64,000 nt of DNA from Agrypnia vestita (GCA_016648135.1 JADDOH010002261.1:1-64000); one strand, 5' to 3'; shown: positions 1 to 13,113, counted from the stretch's first letter. Translations and numbers: made by a program. Notes: generated from the sequence alone by a model not told the origin.

Positions 1-35
<35 letters not shown>

Positions 36-770
36 CATATATGTGAGTGTATATGTGTAGGTAAGTGTATGTGTGTGTGTGTGTGTGTGCTTGTGTTCAT
101 GTGTATATTCGCTTATGTGTACGTGCGTGTACTTGTGAGGGTGTGCGTGGGCGAGTGTTTGTGTATTTTTTGTTGGTGCGTGTATGTTTATGATTGTGTA
201 TTTATTTGTGTGCCTGAATAGTGCGTGTGTATCCTACATATGTGCGTGCGTGTATATTTGTACGTGTGTGTGTGCGTTCGGCATATGTGCAGGTATGATT
301 GAGATTGTGTATTCATTTTGTGTGTCTGAATATGTGCGCGAGTGCGTGTGCTTGTATGTGCGTGCGTATATATTTGTGCATCTGGGTGTGTGCGTATATG
401 TATGGACATATGTGTAGATATGTATGTGTGTCCGAAGATGCGTGCGAGAGTGCGTGTACATGTAAGTGCGTGCATGTATGTATGTGTGGGTGAGTGTGTA
501 TATATACCATATGTGTCTAAATATACTAAATGTCTATATGTATTAAAATGTGTGCGCGATGTATTTGTACATGTGTGCGTGTATGTGTATCTGGGTTTTT
601 GTGTAAGTGAGTGTGTGCGTGTGTGTATGTGTGTGTGCGTGTGTTTGTATGTGTGTGTGTGTATGTGTGTATGTATATATGTGTATATGTGTGTGTGTAT
701 GTGTGTGTGTGAGTGTGTGTCTATTTGTTCGTGTGTGTGTGTGTGTGGATGTATATGTTATTTTTTATTA
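1..770. repeat. TG/GTGC-rich microsatellite tract
   Basis: The first 770 bases are almost entirely TG dinucleotide repeats with degenerate TGCG, TATG and TGTA variants; the first 32 bases are pure GT. Open frames here translate to alternating Cys/Val/Met or His/Thr strings, as low-complexity sequence does, so none is called as a gene. The tract reaches the window edge and may continue to the left. Confidence 0.95.
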
Positions 771-1462
771 TTATTATAATTATCACATGCGTGATTTGAA
801 ATATTTGGCCTTTTAGTTAAAATTTATGTATTTGTATTTGAATGTCATATTTTGCCATGTAGATAAAATAAAATTTGTTTTTGTGTTTTTAAGTACTAAT
901 GATGTTTGTGGATGTGTTTTTTTAATCAAATATCCGATCTGGTAGTTTCCCTTAGAAAGATTCAACTTTACACGCTGTTTGTTCACTCCGCATGCAAGAG
1001 AAGCGCCGTCAGTGAGCTTAGTCAAGAGTATAGTATGAAGCCTACTCATTATCTCGATGTTTACGGTGTATGTGTGTATGTATGTATATGCGCGCATGCC
1101 AAAGAGTTTCGTGTGCATTCATGATAATATTTGACTATTGTAAGACAATTTTGTAGAATGTACTATGGTGTAGAAAAACGTGTATAAAAAGCGAATTGCA
1201 TCTCAAAGAAAGAATAATAAATACGCAAATATATAATATATTATAAGCTTCAGTGTATGCAAGCATTTGTATCCATTGACAGTAGTGAAAATGTGTGGTA
1301 GAGCCTTTTTATATTTTATCGATGATTTTTTTAAATTTGTAATAAAGAGCGCATGCTTAGTATTCTGAATTATTGTTGATATAATATTGTTGATATCATT
1401 TATGTTCAAAATGTGTGTAAAAGAAACTCAAAAGTGTACTGTCAATGTGTAAAGTAGAACAG

Positions 1463-1468
1463 TTTATT
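1463..1468 (-). terminator. Candidate poly(A) signal of the left calponin-type gene
   Basis: The minus strand reads AATAAA here, about 115 bases downstream of the stop codon at 1583. The distance suits a short 3' UTR. The motif is common in AT-rich DNA, so the assignment is only plausible. Confidence 0.4.
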
Positions 1469-1582
1469 ATAAATAAGATTAAGCTAGAATTAATTACAAT
1501 AGAGAAAATCGATTAATAAATAAGAAAGAGTAGAAATAGCTTAAGTTAATTATGAGTAAAAGTATCAGGAGTGCATAAGATT

Positions 1583-1765
1583 CTACATGTGGCGGGTGTT
1601 GCCGAATCCTCCGTGCCCGGACTGTGAGGCACCCTTGTTGAATCCCATTTGGAGATTCATCTGGCCTTCTGAAGCGCGAAGTTGTTCCTCTGTGAATGTA
1701 CGTTCGTTCTTGTCAGCCATTTTAGGTCCCATGCTTGGTCCCGTGTATTCTGGATGCTTTTGGGT
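1583..1765 (-). CDS. Left calponin-type gene, last exon (calponin-like repeat)
   Basis: It encodes 60 residues starting TQKHPEYTGPSMGPKMADKN and ending in TAG. It contains the single C-terminal calponin-like repeat (LNLQMG/ASQSG-type residues) and the tail GFGNTRHM. The acceptor is TTTTCAG. Confidence 0.9.
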   Translation of the reverse strand, partial: TQKHPEYTGPSMGPKMADKNERTFTEEQLRASEGQMNLQMGFNKGASQSGHGGFGNTRHM

Positions 1766-3995
1766 CTGAAAATCAAAATTAGTGCTTTTATATATAAAAA
1801 TATTAAATAAATTGATAAAATAATTGCTAATTTAATATACTGAAATACAATTGAAATTAATTGTGTGAATTTTCTATGCAATATCAACTTAATTTAACAC
1901 AAGTCGTTGGTAACTTTGAATAAATTATTACGAATTTAAATTACGTTAACAAATTTAACCACTTTGTTAGAAAAATTAACTTTCAAGTTAATTATATATA
2001 AGACTCCAGAAATAAACATAATTTATTGCAATGAGTATACTCAGAAATGAGAGAATTATATTAAAATATACAAACACTTACTATTCTAGCGAGAGAATAC
2101 AGACATAAGGTAACTTGCACAATGTTTCTTCGCTCGAATAAATCTGCTGTCTGGAAGATCTCTTCTTCGGGGACGCCATACTTCTTTATGGCTGCCTGAA
2201 ACCTATTAATTCACATTCTTGATAATATCGTGAACCGTCAAAAATCGTATCAGTGGCTAGAAGTAGTTTAATTAAGTCAATGCGGAATAATTTTTAATTC
2301 AATCGAAATGCAATTTTGATCTATAAATATTTATCTATCATGTAAATTTTTAATTATAATTAGTATATTTTTACCTTTGAATATTCTCCATCAACTGGAA
2401 GTTAGTTCCTTTCTCCTGAATCTTCTTGACAGATCCTGGAGCGATCTTGTTGATGAGCTTGCACAGGACAATACCATCCCGCAGAACATCCTCGTAGGGT
2501 GTGTTGGGCACTGGTTCGCCAAGAACATTGTAGATCCAACCTAGGACTTCGGTCTCCTGATCCTTGCTGCGCGCCTGTAACAAATTATTTATATTAATTG
2601 TTTCATTATTTAACAAACTATTAATATTTATAGAATTCCGATCGAAATCTATATTTAAAATCAGGTGGAACATGTAAATTTACTTGTAAATTAAATTGTA
2701 CGTTCTGCTTAGAGATTGATTTAATAATATTATTGCACACGAAAATATTATGTTTTTATCGTGTGAGCTATTTTGAATCAACAGCAGTTGGAAGGGATTA
2801 GTGTCACAGAGTGCGCGGGCGTAAAAGCTCATGATAATTTATTACCGAATTTTACCGGACTCGAAATAGATCGGGAAATGCAGGAACTAATGAGATCCAT
2901 GTGACGCGGAGTGGGAAGTGTCTCACGGTACCCTTCCACGCCTTGTTAATGCTCACCACCCAAAAGAAACCAAACTTATTTCATTTCCAGAAATATCTTT
3001 AGTATATATTATCCGAGTACATGACATCATTGCCAAACCAGAGAACGATTTCAACTTTGTATACATAAATCTACGTCAATGGAAGACGTAAACAGCTGAA
3101 GCGAAAATCATTTCATGGGTCTGGGCAGCTTCTTGCGCTCAAATACGATCTCATAAACAAAAAACCGAGACGAGAAAAGCAAGGCAAACTGTTGTATATA
3201 CACGTTACCTTACGCAATAAATGTATTTTACCTTTCTTCTGTTCACCATTTATTAAATAATAATTCCATGCAAATAAAAATAACACATCGAATCACATCA
3301 GATTTAAGTGAATCTTTTTAAAATTTAATTTTAAATTCCTTGCAATACATACCAAACGTAATACATTAATAGTGGTCGAAATTGCTTGTATTAATTATTT
3401 ATGTAGTAGGTGCGAATGTTGATTATTGACATTTTAATGTATTAGCTTGAGCTAACAAAACTTTGTTTTATTAGAATTAAACAAAAACGAACGAAAAAAA
3501 ACAACAACACTATTTTGCCAAAACAAAATTATTATTTTTTTTAACACATGTCATCGAGACGCATTGTAATAAGAAAGCTCTGTAATAAGAATAATACAAA
3601 GCTTGACTTTGATGCGGGATTTGATCATTCAATTATTGCAATAAAGGTCAGCAAGTGAGTTTCATTAGTGATTTAAAAATTATTTAAAAAAATGAAAAGT
3701 AATTAAGTTTCGTTTTTAATACTTGTACTACAAAAATGCAATCGTAAAAATTCTAAATAATATCACAAATTAATGTGATTAACAAAAATTTTCCGCGCTT
3801 CCAATTTATTGTTCTCACGCTTTTTTTATTATTTTTAATGTTTTTCAAATATTTTGAAATAATGTTTAATTAATTACAAAAATAAAATAAAATTGCTGTG
3901 ATGAATTTTAAAAATTGGTTAACCCGTCAAACTTTCAAATTATAAATCACTACTATTAATTAGTTAACAAATTACGCTTGACAACGTACCGGCAT
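1583..3995 (-). CDS. Calponin/transgelin-family actin-binding protein (Chd64/myophilin-like), four coding exons
   Basis: Exons on the minus strand are 3995-3990, 2574-2375, 2202-2082 and 1765-1583. Joined they give about 169 residues with no internal stop. Residues ~8-110 form one calponin-homology (CH) domain, including the motif YEDVLRDGIVLCKLINK and the segment KKYGVPEEEIFQTADLFERR. A single calponin-like repeat follows (FTEEQLRASEGQMNLQMG, then FNKGASQSG), and the protein ends GFGNTRHM. Single-CH calponin/transgelin proteins bind actin in muscle and non-muscle cells. The GNTRHM tail and short N-terminus differ from the neighbouring Mp20-type paralogue and recall the insect Chd64/myophilin group; that subgroup call is inference. 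Splice sites are all GT-AG, with phases 0, 2 and 0. The start is the least certain part: exon 1 has only two codons (Met-Pro) before a GTACGT donor. Confidence 0.85.
2082..2202 (-). CDS. Left calponin-type gene, exon 3 (end of CH domain)
   Basis: It encodes (R)FQAAIKKYGVPEEEIFQTA through LYSLARI and ends in phase 0 at a GTAAGT donor. At 121 nt it has exactly the length of the matching exon (35001-35121) in the paralogue to the right. Confidence 0.9.
2375..2574 (-). CDS. Left calponin-type gene, exon 2 (first part of CH domain)
   Basis: It encodes ARSKDQETEVLGWIYNV through LMENIQ. The acceptor is TTACAG, the donor is AG|GTAAAA, and it ends in phase 2, splitting an Arg codon. It carries the conserved Trp, the DVLRDG turn and LCKLIN of the calponin-type CH domain. 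Confidence 0.9.
3990..3995 (-). CDS. Left calponin-type gene, coding exon 1 (two codons)
   Basis: ATG CCG is followed at once by GTACGT, a strong donor, in phase 0 with the exon at 2574. The exon must also contain untranslated sequence upstream (higher coordinates). It was chosen because the frame agrees and family members start with a very short leader before the CH domain; cDNA could place the start elsewhere. Confidence 0.5.
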
Positions 3996-4034
3996 TTTGA
4001 AATATAGGTTTGATGGTATACAAACAATGCTTTT

Positions 4035-4165
4035 CACACTATCCAACTAGGATGCTCCGCGGCTGTCGTTTAACTGTCGCAGGAAAAGCTCGTCCCGAGC
4101 TTTTTGCTCGGCGTCCCGACGCCGGGAGAGGAGGGGGGACGCCTCAACAAGTTGTGTATTTTACA
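4035..4165 (-). promoter_or_regulatory. GC-rich putative promoter/5' UTR of the left calponin-type gene
   Basis: Just upstream of the Met-Pro exon the sequence shifts from very AT-rich to GC-rich, with CpGs and short GC palindromes (CCCGAGC, GCGTCCCGACGCCGGGAG). The position fits a transcription start region. No TATA box at a convincing distance was seen, so this is inference from position and composition. Confidence 0.4.
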
Positions 4166-4359
4166 CAGTTATGTCAGCTTGCAACAAAATTTTCCCAATC
4201 TCAAACCTCGAAGCTCTAAGTGACGTTATGAATATTCCGTTGGCGTATCGCGAATTATTTCAGTGCAACAGGCGAGTGGAATTCGCTGCCGGTGAATGTT
4301 TGTGTATTTGTGTTATTTATTATCTCTTGAATTGTGATAAACTAAGTGGTTAATTTACT

Positions 4360-7300
4360 AACAAAGTTTGCTCAATATTATCAAAAATTTATTCGAATAT
4401 GCATGCCTGTATTTATTGTAAATTAAACTTTATAATAAATGCATCCAATGTCAATTTAAAATTAGGCAACTTTGAAAGGTTTGAGGAAAAATATTACGTA
4501 TATTTATATTTTAAAACATATATAAAAGTATAATTAAGTAAGTTTTATAGAAATTTCTAGAAAAATTATTTGAAATAACGACTGCCATTAAAATATAAAG
4601 TGACCGTTCATACATTAATAAAAATGATACTATTCGATTACTGAATATTCTGCGATAAGTTGTGAATATAATGTAAATACGTTTAATATTAAAAATAAAT
4701 AAATTTGCCTACTTTTAAAAACAAGTAAATCCAATTCAAGTTGTTTATGTATAATAAATTTAGTTTTATAGGAACAATTAAATTGAAATATTATAAGCAA
4801 ATAATTTATGTTCTTCCGCTGGACAGTATTTTTGCGTTTCTACCGAGTCGTGATTTACTAATTTTGTTACACCGAAAAAATACAAATTCGTAATGATTAA
4901 AAATAGTTGGTTGGCCAAATTTTCATAGAAATCTAAATTTTTGGCATCTATCACCATGTGTAGGTGAAAGAAAATATGGAAAGATGTAATCTTTTACCGG
5001 CCACTAACGTCAAAGTGTGGTCGTTATGAAATACCACTTATATTGAAGCGTGTTTCTTCCTTTATTAATATATTTAACTATATATTTTTTTTACAAAACA
5101 GAATCCATCACATTACGTGATTGAATTTCATAAAAAAAGATTTTTTCTTCAAAAAGAGCAAAATAATTTTGTGGTTACATTATTAATATAGTTAATAGAA
5201 ACGAACTTTGTTTTAATCACTTAGGTATGTTTTGAAAAATATCAACATGTTTCAGAGCCCATGGCCTCTTCGTCAGGATACAAATTAAAAATCAAAAATC
5301 GAAGTAGGTATAGAAGATCAAAATATAAAAATACGTATGGGAAATAAATAATAATGAAGTACCTACTAACATGAAAACAAATTTAAAACATAACTATTTG
5401 TAAAAAGGGCCTGGTTATTTGTAATATTCAATTTACTATTAACACTTTTTCTTATTTCCAAAATTTCAAATTCATCAAACTGTGTATAATTTGTATGCAA
5501 AGTCCTTGTAAGGTAAGGTTTTTATTTTTGCACTTTAGGTTTATTCTGTGAATTAATTTCTATGTACAAGCACTAAATATATGCTGAAAGTAATTTTTAT
5601 TGCATTCAATTCTTTTATGAAGTCTCAGTAATAATCCAAAAATGTTTATTTTAATATTTTTCACTTCGTTTTCTTTGATAGACGCGATTTTTATTAAACA
5701 GACTTCTTTTACATATAACATCACAGTAAATATCTCTAAACCCGATAAATATTCTGCTTCCCCGGCATCTTGCCAACGATATTCTATAAAAATATACTCC
5801 AAACGTCATGAAAGATTTTGGAATATGTGGTTCTCTATAAATACAGTGCTGGAAGAAAGCTCGTAGCTATGGAAGATTTATTTATTCACTTAATTTTAAT
5901 AATGATCAATGCGGGGCGTGTTCGAATACATTTTCTTAATGTGTTATATTACCTACACGATGTTTCCTGTACATTCACACCAGAGAACTTCCTGTTTTGA
6001 ACATCCAAATCCACTGTTCATTCAATGATTATTTTCCATCTAAGCGAAAGTCCGTCAGTAATTTATTTATTGATTAATTATTAAAAACCACAATTTTTGA
6101 AAACTAACATTATCGACATGTAGTGAATAAAATATATATTAAATATCTAATAGGATATACTTACAAATAATTTTAAAAAAACGTCGTTATTAAGAAAGAA
6201 GTAATTAAAGATGCAGTTAAGTATTCAATTAGGAAATCGAGCAGATTTGTTATCAAACATCATCTCAAAGTCAAGCCTTTATGAAATATATCAGCAAATT
6301 TATTGTACCTACGCATTGCCAATGTACTATTATAAACATGATATTATAAACACAGATAATTCTTTAATGATGATTATTAAAAATATATTAAAAATAAATA
6401 GATTTTACTTTCGTCACTTACAGTAGAAAAACAACATTAAAACTCACATTAAAAATATACAACACTACTACGATTTCCTGTACAGATAATCACAAGCATA
6501 CAGTAGAATTGATTTCTCTCATAATCAAATTACAATACAAATTAACATTTTAAAATAAACAATACCAATGCCTGCAGGGAGGTTCACTATGCGCAAGAAA
6601 ATGTGGTTGTTTTTTTTATAAGTAACCAGCTGATTTTTATTTAATTTAATTTTTATTTTGTAAATTATACAAGTAAATTACACATAATAAATTTTCTGAT
6701 ATAAATAATATTTCGATACTGTATAAAATACGATACTATTTAAATTGATGTTTGATGCATTCATCTAAAAAGAACTTAAAAAAACACAACTGAAAGCATC
6801 TTAATATTTTGATTGACAGCCTAAAATAAAAATTCTTTTCCTCGAACGAATTACGACATATATAGCCGTGTAAAAAGATTTATTAATTGTTAAAATATAC
6901 ATAACACGCGATAACTGTCAAATGTTAGATAAATCATAAAATTTGGCGACATTAGTGGACAGAAATACAGTTGATGTCTTCAGTCGCAGCTTTCTGACAT
7001 TATTAAATATTGTTAAGGAATGAATGCTTGGCACATTTCGTCAATCATTCAAATAGCATTGCAAAATTAGCCTTCGCGCAGTTAAAATATTGGCAAATCA
7101 TCTCAACTTGCAAAGATTATTATTTAACATACATTTTCAAATTAAAACATTTTAAACTTGAAAATTGACCTTGACTGTACACTATGCACGAAAATGATTT
7201 AAATTTAAAATTTCAACACGCAAGACTTTTAGTATTTTCTTTTGAGTATTTTTTATTCATTCATATATTATAAGCTTTTTCAGCTATTTTGTGAATTTCA

Positions 7301-7990
7301 ATGTAGGCGCGTTAGATACTCTTACATCCTGTCCAATAATTTTGAAATAAATAGTTTACTACGTTCAACCCACTAATAACGACGAGTAATAAATAGTTTT
7401 CACAATCCTAGTTTATTTTAATTAAAAATGTAATTATATTATGTAAAAAATCAACGAAAATAGTCGTATTATTATTACACAATTACACAATTGACATTTA
7501 AATAACACTTTTTCTACCGATGAAATTATGATGATAACAAATATGCCAGTATCTACCTGATTATTGTGTCGATCAACGAATGCTTTTGACTCATACATAG
7601 TGGCCGCATCACGGCTAGTGTTTCTGCATTCAATAAAACAGAGAAAATAAGTCTTATTTGTTACGTAAAGTCCAGTGAAAATTAAATACTAAAGTAAAGT
7701 AAGCTTAAAATTAAACAGTTAGAAAGTACCCAGATCGAGGTTACTGTGATACGTTTAATGAATTTTGTGTAACTTTATGTTACTGGATACTGCCGTCGGA
7801 TAGTGGCGGAATCAAACCTCAAATCAGTCTATCGAAAGGTGTAATCACAATTTATGGGATACGTCATGAATTTCCATCAAAATAATAATATCTGTGCGTG
7901 CGATCCAGATTTCTCTGTATAAATATCAACGCAATCCGACTGAGGATGATGGTGATATTTTTATGACATATATATAAACGAATGATTTCA
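4360..7990. other. AT-rich intergenic stretch without a recognised gene
   Basis: Only short random open frames occur. At 5225-5285 the minus strand holds a segment resembling the 3' end of Penelope-like elements (see separate entry). The open frames at 5560-5802, 5642-5866 and 6211-6426 resemble nothing I know, and no tandem array or inverted repeat stood out. Confidence 0.6.
5190..5290 (-). mobile_element. Possible Penelope-like element 3' tail
   Basis: The minus strand reads TCCTGACGAAGAGGCCATGG followed by GCTCTGAAACATGTTGATAT. Many Penelope-like elements and some other retroelements end with a 'CCTGA(T/C)GA(A/G)G...GAAACG' type phrase. No intact coding sequence was recognised upstream, so only the tail phrase supports this. 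Confidence 0.3.
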
Positions 7991-7993
7991 TTA

Positions 7994-8465
7994 TACAGGG
8001 TGTCTCATAGCTAGTAGCAAAAACATCGGGGAAGCCTTCTTCGTACAATTTTAAACAAAAAAAAATCTTTACACTTTGACTGAAATGTCGATATCAAAGT
8101 TTGCATTTTTTCAATATTTCTGAATTATTTTCTGTAAAATATTGAACTTTTATAACAGTTACTAAAATTGAATTTTAAAAATCATTCGCCTTAACACAAC
8201 TCATATAAAATGAAAAAAATTTAACCAAAATTATTTTTCAAATTTCTGAAAGGTTTTAATAATTTTATTTGACTAAAAATATAAATTACTTTTATGATAA
8301 TGTTTTTTTTACAAGAGAAAAGCCAGAAATATTTTTAAAAAAATACCAAGTTTGATGTTGCTTATCTTCGTAACTATCGACATTTCACTCAAAGTGTAAA
8401 GAAAATTTTCTATTCAAAATTTATTGAAGTTTTAAAGTTTCTGTTACTAACTACGAGATACCGTA
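7994..8465. mobile_element. TACAGGGTGTC-type MITE, copy 1 (decayed)
   Basis: It begins TACAGGGTGTCTCATAGCTA and ends with a degenerate inverse (...ACTACGAGATACCGTA). The internal sequence includes two inversely related phrases, 'ACACTTTGACTGAAATGTCGA' on the left and its near reverse complement near 8380-8400. A better-preserved relative lies at 52707-53236. The TA at each end suggests a Tc1/mariner-type target. There is no transposase. Confidence 0.65.
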
Positions 8466-8469
8466 TAGA

Positions 8470-10150
8470 TAAAATACAAAAAGCGTTAATATCAAACTGT
8501 CTCAAAAATATATCTTTATCATGCGGTGAACCAAAATTATCTAGACGATTTAAAACTCAGCAGAGATATTTACGGATAGATGTAAAAAAATATTTTATCT
8601 TAATTTTTAAGATTTAGCGACACGTTTATGATGTTTAACCTAAATGGCTGAACCGAAAACTTTATTACGATTTAGACGATAAACTAAACAACTTTCCCAC
8701 TTAAAATGGACTGGATATATTCACAAATATATGTTTTTTTATTCAAAGGGGTACATGAGCATAAAACAAAAATGGATATAAAATTAAATTTTTTTATTTA
8801 GAATTGGTACGATGTTGCTGATCAACTATCAGGAGATCACGCTCGATGAAGATGTACAAGTCGAGATTAATAGTTGGCCCAGGACTCCTCCTAATTATTT
8901 GGGTGATTAATCAAAGCGTCGCATGAGATACTGTTGAGAATTAATTCATTATTATCGTTTGTAATCGGCCCTAATTTAATTTGATGCGAATTTGGGGTAG
9001 GTACCTACTATTTATCCTATATAGAATTCCGCCTTTTATAAAAAGTCTGATAACGAAACTTCATTATAAAAATTTCAATGCATTTGAAAACAACACCGTT
9101 AAAAATTTAATCTTTATAAAACTTGTACTACATGCATGACATATAACGGATTTTGTGGACCTGAGAACTCCCTTAGTTCGTTTCATATTTCGATCAAACT
9201 TAATTGAAAAATTGACTGTGTCTCGCAAATATCTCGCCAACCTCTCAACGCTCTTGTTTCAAAATTATAGATATTCAAATATTTCAATATTAGTTACTCC
9301 GTTAATATTAGTCCTAAAGAAAAATAGCAAAATATTATATGTGTAGGTACCTAAAGAGTATTTTAAAACGGGAAGTAGCTTTCCTTTTCACAGATATGAA
9401 AAATGCCTGAATACCTACCTACTCATTAAGGATAAGATTTACTTTTTTTAAATAATTTTTAGTCTTATTGTCTTTATTGACTATCTCTGTGCTCTTAATG
9501 AAAAATATAGTGATAGTTTCGGTGAAACGATAAAAATTGATTTTGGATGTATTTATATAATATGCATACACGCGACTTTACCTAGTGTCTGCAATTAGCT
9601 ATCGCCTATTGCCTGTTGCTTTTCATACGATTTAGTTATTTTTTGAAACTGATAATGGCAAAACTATCTATTGCATAGGTACTGCGTTTTGGAGCAATCA
9701 TTAATATAGATGATCCGTCGCCGTGAATGCTTCCGTGATTTACAATTTTCCAACCGTTTATATTCTAACCTAAAAATTAAACGTCAAAAATATAATAACC
9801 TGCAGAAAAAATAAAATTGGCGTTAGAAATTAAAAATTACGATGTATCCTGCCTTAAAAAGACTCGAATGTTAAATATTGTATACGGATATATAATATTT
9901 CTACAAATTTAATAATATCTAAATGTACTTTTAAATAATATCCCTTTTTTTGAAAAAATATACGATATTATTCACTTTTGAAACTGGCAATTGAAACATT
10001 TATTTATTTTTTACTTGAATGTAGGTACTTAAAATTAAGGGAGCAAAAAATAAACCTTGCACGGGGCACACGAAAAGTTATTATTTATAATTTGACTGAT
10101 ATATTATTCTTAATTTTTTATTGTCATTTAAAATGGTTGATATAACAACA
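8470..10150. other. AT-rich intergenic stretch, nothing recognised
   Basis: No coding, RNA or repeat feature was recognised beyond GTAGGTACCTAC-type palindromes near 8998-9010 and 9345-9352. The 63-codon frame at 9155 looks random. Confidence 0.6.
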
Positions 10151-10152
10151 CG

Positions 10153-10212
10153 GCATTAATTTTATAGCAATGATGAATGTGACAGCATTAATTTTATAGC
10201 AATGATGAATGT
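10153..10212. repeat. 32-bp direct tandem duplication
   Basis: The phrase starting GCATTAATTTTATAGCAATG occurs at 10153 and again at 10185; 28 of the 32 bases are repeated. This is a small local duplication in intergenic DNA. Confidence 0.9.
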
Positions 10213-11379
10213 TAAGTACCTACTGGATATAAAAATAAATTCGTAAAAATGTGATAAATTAAATAAATAAGCATAAAACTGATTGATAAATATAAAATAT
10301 CCTTAAAAACGAAGAAAAAATCTTTAAATAAATATACTAATTATGACGATGGCATAATGGACCGATAAATTTACTCCATTTAATTAAGTCCATTTAATAA
10401 TATATTTATTTATATTATTAGGTATTTTGATACCTTCTTTCTCCATCGATTCGTCATTATATCATTTTTTGCTGAAAGCCTCTCATGAATCACTATAAAT
10501 CACAATATTTTGACACGTTCACCACCACCGATCTGAAAAAACATTAAGATCCAAGAATTTCCAGTTACTTCATATAATAAACAAATCGTCGGATTTCTAT
10601 TTCTGGCAGGATACGGGTGTGTTTGGTGCACGCGATCTCAAAACCAATTTGATGATGAAAGAAAACATTTTTACATTGGAAACCTGAATGTATGGGAAAT
10701 TTGTGATTATTAAGATTTAAATTTCTCGCATGGATTATTTATTATTTTACTTACTAAATGAAAAAAAGTTTATTAAAGAACACCAATAGGTGCGTGAAAG
10801 TATAAACAAAGTGTTTCATTTTCGGCAAAATATTTTAGTAGACTTGTTTGTCTAATATTTTTCTTCATTTTACTTTGGCATATTTCTCGATGGCTGAAAA
10901 TTGCTACTTCTCTGCGCATTTTCATTGCACATTCTACATATATTTTGATCTGCATCCGTTAGTTTCTGTCTCTATAACTACGAAAATTTATTTTAGTGAA
11001 AAATTCTTAGTTCCTGTTTCAGTTTCATGTGTATTAATCTTCTTCCAGTAGGCTCCCAGGTTAACTAAGTCAGAAAATGTGTACCCGCGCTTTGTGGCTA
11101 TAAAATTTTTGTTTAGGTTGATTTTGTAACGCATTTATTCTACGAGTATATTATGTACCTACTAGCTATAACCCCTCAAAAATGACGGAACACGGAAAGT
11201 CTTTGCTAAGTTTTGTTTAGTTTTTGTTTTGCTTTTTTTCTCCGCATATCAAGGCAGAGAGCATACAACGCCTTATTCTATCCTAGCAAATCATACATCT
11301 TTTCATACAATATGCTCTTCGGTTCTTGGAACTTTAAACAGTACAAGGCATTCACATCACGGTTTGATATTATAAAAAG

Positions 11380-12110
11380 TGCTCAACAGGGATGCGTAAT
11401 GCGATCATGATTTTTCGGCTAGTATATGGATAACTATATGAAAGAACTGAAAGAAATAGGAGTAGAAGTGAGAATGGATGAATTCTGCATATCCTGCTGT
11501 TAATGAAGTGGTGACGCTGATCTGCAGTGCCTGGTGACCAGGATGTCCGATGTATGCACGAATAGTGAACTTTTGTTGAATTTTACCGTAAAGTGTTCGA
11601 GAGAGATAAAATAGTGATTAGGTGTGATGTAATGGTAAACAACGAATCCTTGAAATAAGAGAACGTGTATAGGTATGTATTAGGGAAGTATGTTTACTAG
11701 GGACAGCAAAGCTGAGAGTGATAATGACTGCCGGAAATAAGATAAATGGTGCCCTAAATGCCATTATGGCCGGTAGGAATCTGTCATACGAAGCACGACT
11801 AGCACATAGTTTTGTAGCACTGTATTTTTGGTACCAATTCTAATGTATGGAAGTAAAGCCTGGAATTGGCAAAAACATAATAAAAGTGAATGCGGTGGAA
11901 ATGTGGTCCCTTAGGTGCATGTCTGGAAAATGTGTGTTCAATAGTGCAAGGAATGAACAAATTAGAAGTCGCTATTATTGTTTAGTCACGTGGAACTATG
12001 AGCAAGGAGAGGGTGGTAAAGATAAAATACAGATAGCAGGAACAGAGGACGTCTGCGAAAACCCTGGTACGATCAGATAAACCAAATATTAGAGAATGGT
12101 CTTGTTAATA
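11380..12110 (+). mobile_element. Truncated, broken RTE-type LINE reverse transcriptase fragment
   Basis: Pieces in different plus frames recall the lepidopteran RTE-type reverse transcriptase tail: AQQGCVMRS, then YMDNYMKELKEIGVEVRMDE, later INGALNAIMAGRNLSYEARL, then EVKPGIG and VNAVEMWSLR, and a terminal IRQTKYQRM-like stretch. In functional elements these segments follow the active site as 'RQGCVMSPWLF...YGSE.W...EM..LR'. Stops and frameshifts separate the blocks, so this is a dead copy. No 5' half was recognised. Confidence 0.65.
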
Positions 12111-12572
12111 CAATATTTATATCGCAATTATGATAATAATAAAATGCTTACTGGAAACAAAACACAGGATAAAAATAATTTTGCCGAGTTTCGAGCTTAT
12201 GTAGGTAAACCGTAATAAATCGCAAACCACAATAATCGGGGTGGGATGTTCCTGTATGTATATAGGCAAAGAAATTAGCGTAGTTGGATACATTCGTCGG
12301 AAGACATTATTTTTATGTTCATGTTAGAGCATTTTTTATAAAATTACGTTTATTTTCATGCTAGATGAAATTCATTTATAATTATGACAAAATGTCAAGA
12401 TTACTGTTACATTATTTCGGCCTGATAGACTTTGACTGACATTTATTTATTTTTTAACATTTTTTATACATAATATTACAATAGCGGGTTTATTACCAGT
12501 TGGCAAATTCTTCCAACCATGCACACAATTTATTGAAAAAATTTAAATTGATTTCCAGTATTGTGTATTTCC

Positions 12573-12659
12573 ACCTTTTAAAATATGTTTGGATATTATA
12601 AAGTTGGTGGCAAAAACGTCAAGTTGCTAGTATCTGTTTGCTAGTCTAGGAAGCCCTTG
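12573..12659 (+). repeat. 87-bp direct repeat, copy 1
   Basis: The 87 bases from ACCTTTTAAAATATGTTTGG to AGGAAGCCCTTG recur without a mismatch at 13252-13338. Here a 42-base segment separates the repeat from the following GCACAACCTTCATGATTTC, while the second copy runs straight into it. Confidence 0.9.
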
Positions 12660-12855
12660 CAGTGGGGAATTAAAAGCGTGGTTAGTAGCTGCAGTTTCCA
12701 AGGCACAACCTTCATGATTTCCAGTATACAGTGCAATGTTATTGTGACAACACCAGCTCCCTGATAATAAGACGTGTAGGAAATGGACGGGAACAAGGAA
12801 GAGTTAGACTAGGTTTTGGGGAAGGTAAAATTGCTTTAGTCTGCTTTTGAAGAAT

Positions 12856-12900
12856 GCTTTTATTTATTTATTTGTTTATTTATTTATTAATACAAACAAT
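12856..12900. repeat. TTTA microsatellite
   Basis: This is a run of TTTA units, followed by a short phrase (AAGGTAAAGTGTACAT) also seen after the TTTA run at 35400-35460. It is probably the 3' end of one dispersed repeat family. Confidence 0.6.
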
Positions 12901-13065
12901 AAGGTAAAGTGTACATTAAATAAATTAATAAAAAGAAAAATAAATAAATAAAATGGAAAGCAAATATATGGCAGTAGCACAATACTGAAAGATATAATAT
13001 ATAGTAAAAAGCAAGTATAAATTAAAAGCAGAAGCTTAAAAAAAGCATAACACCTATAATAAAAA

Positions 13066-13113
13066 ATACAATATATATATTTATATATATATAATATATA
13101 TATATATATATAA
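13066..13113. repeat. AT microsatellite
   Basis: Simple TA dinucleotide repeat with a few interruptions. Confidence 0.9.

Noticed and set aside
3..816. Several overlapping open frames of 60-145 codons on both strands
   Set aside because: All are translations of the TG microsatellite (Cys/Val or His/Thr strings) with no domain and no splice context.
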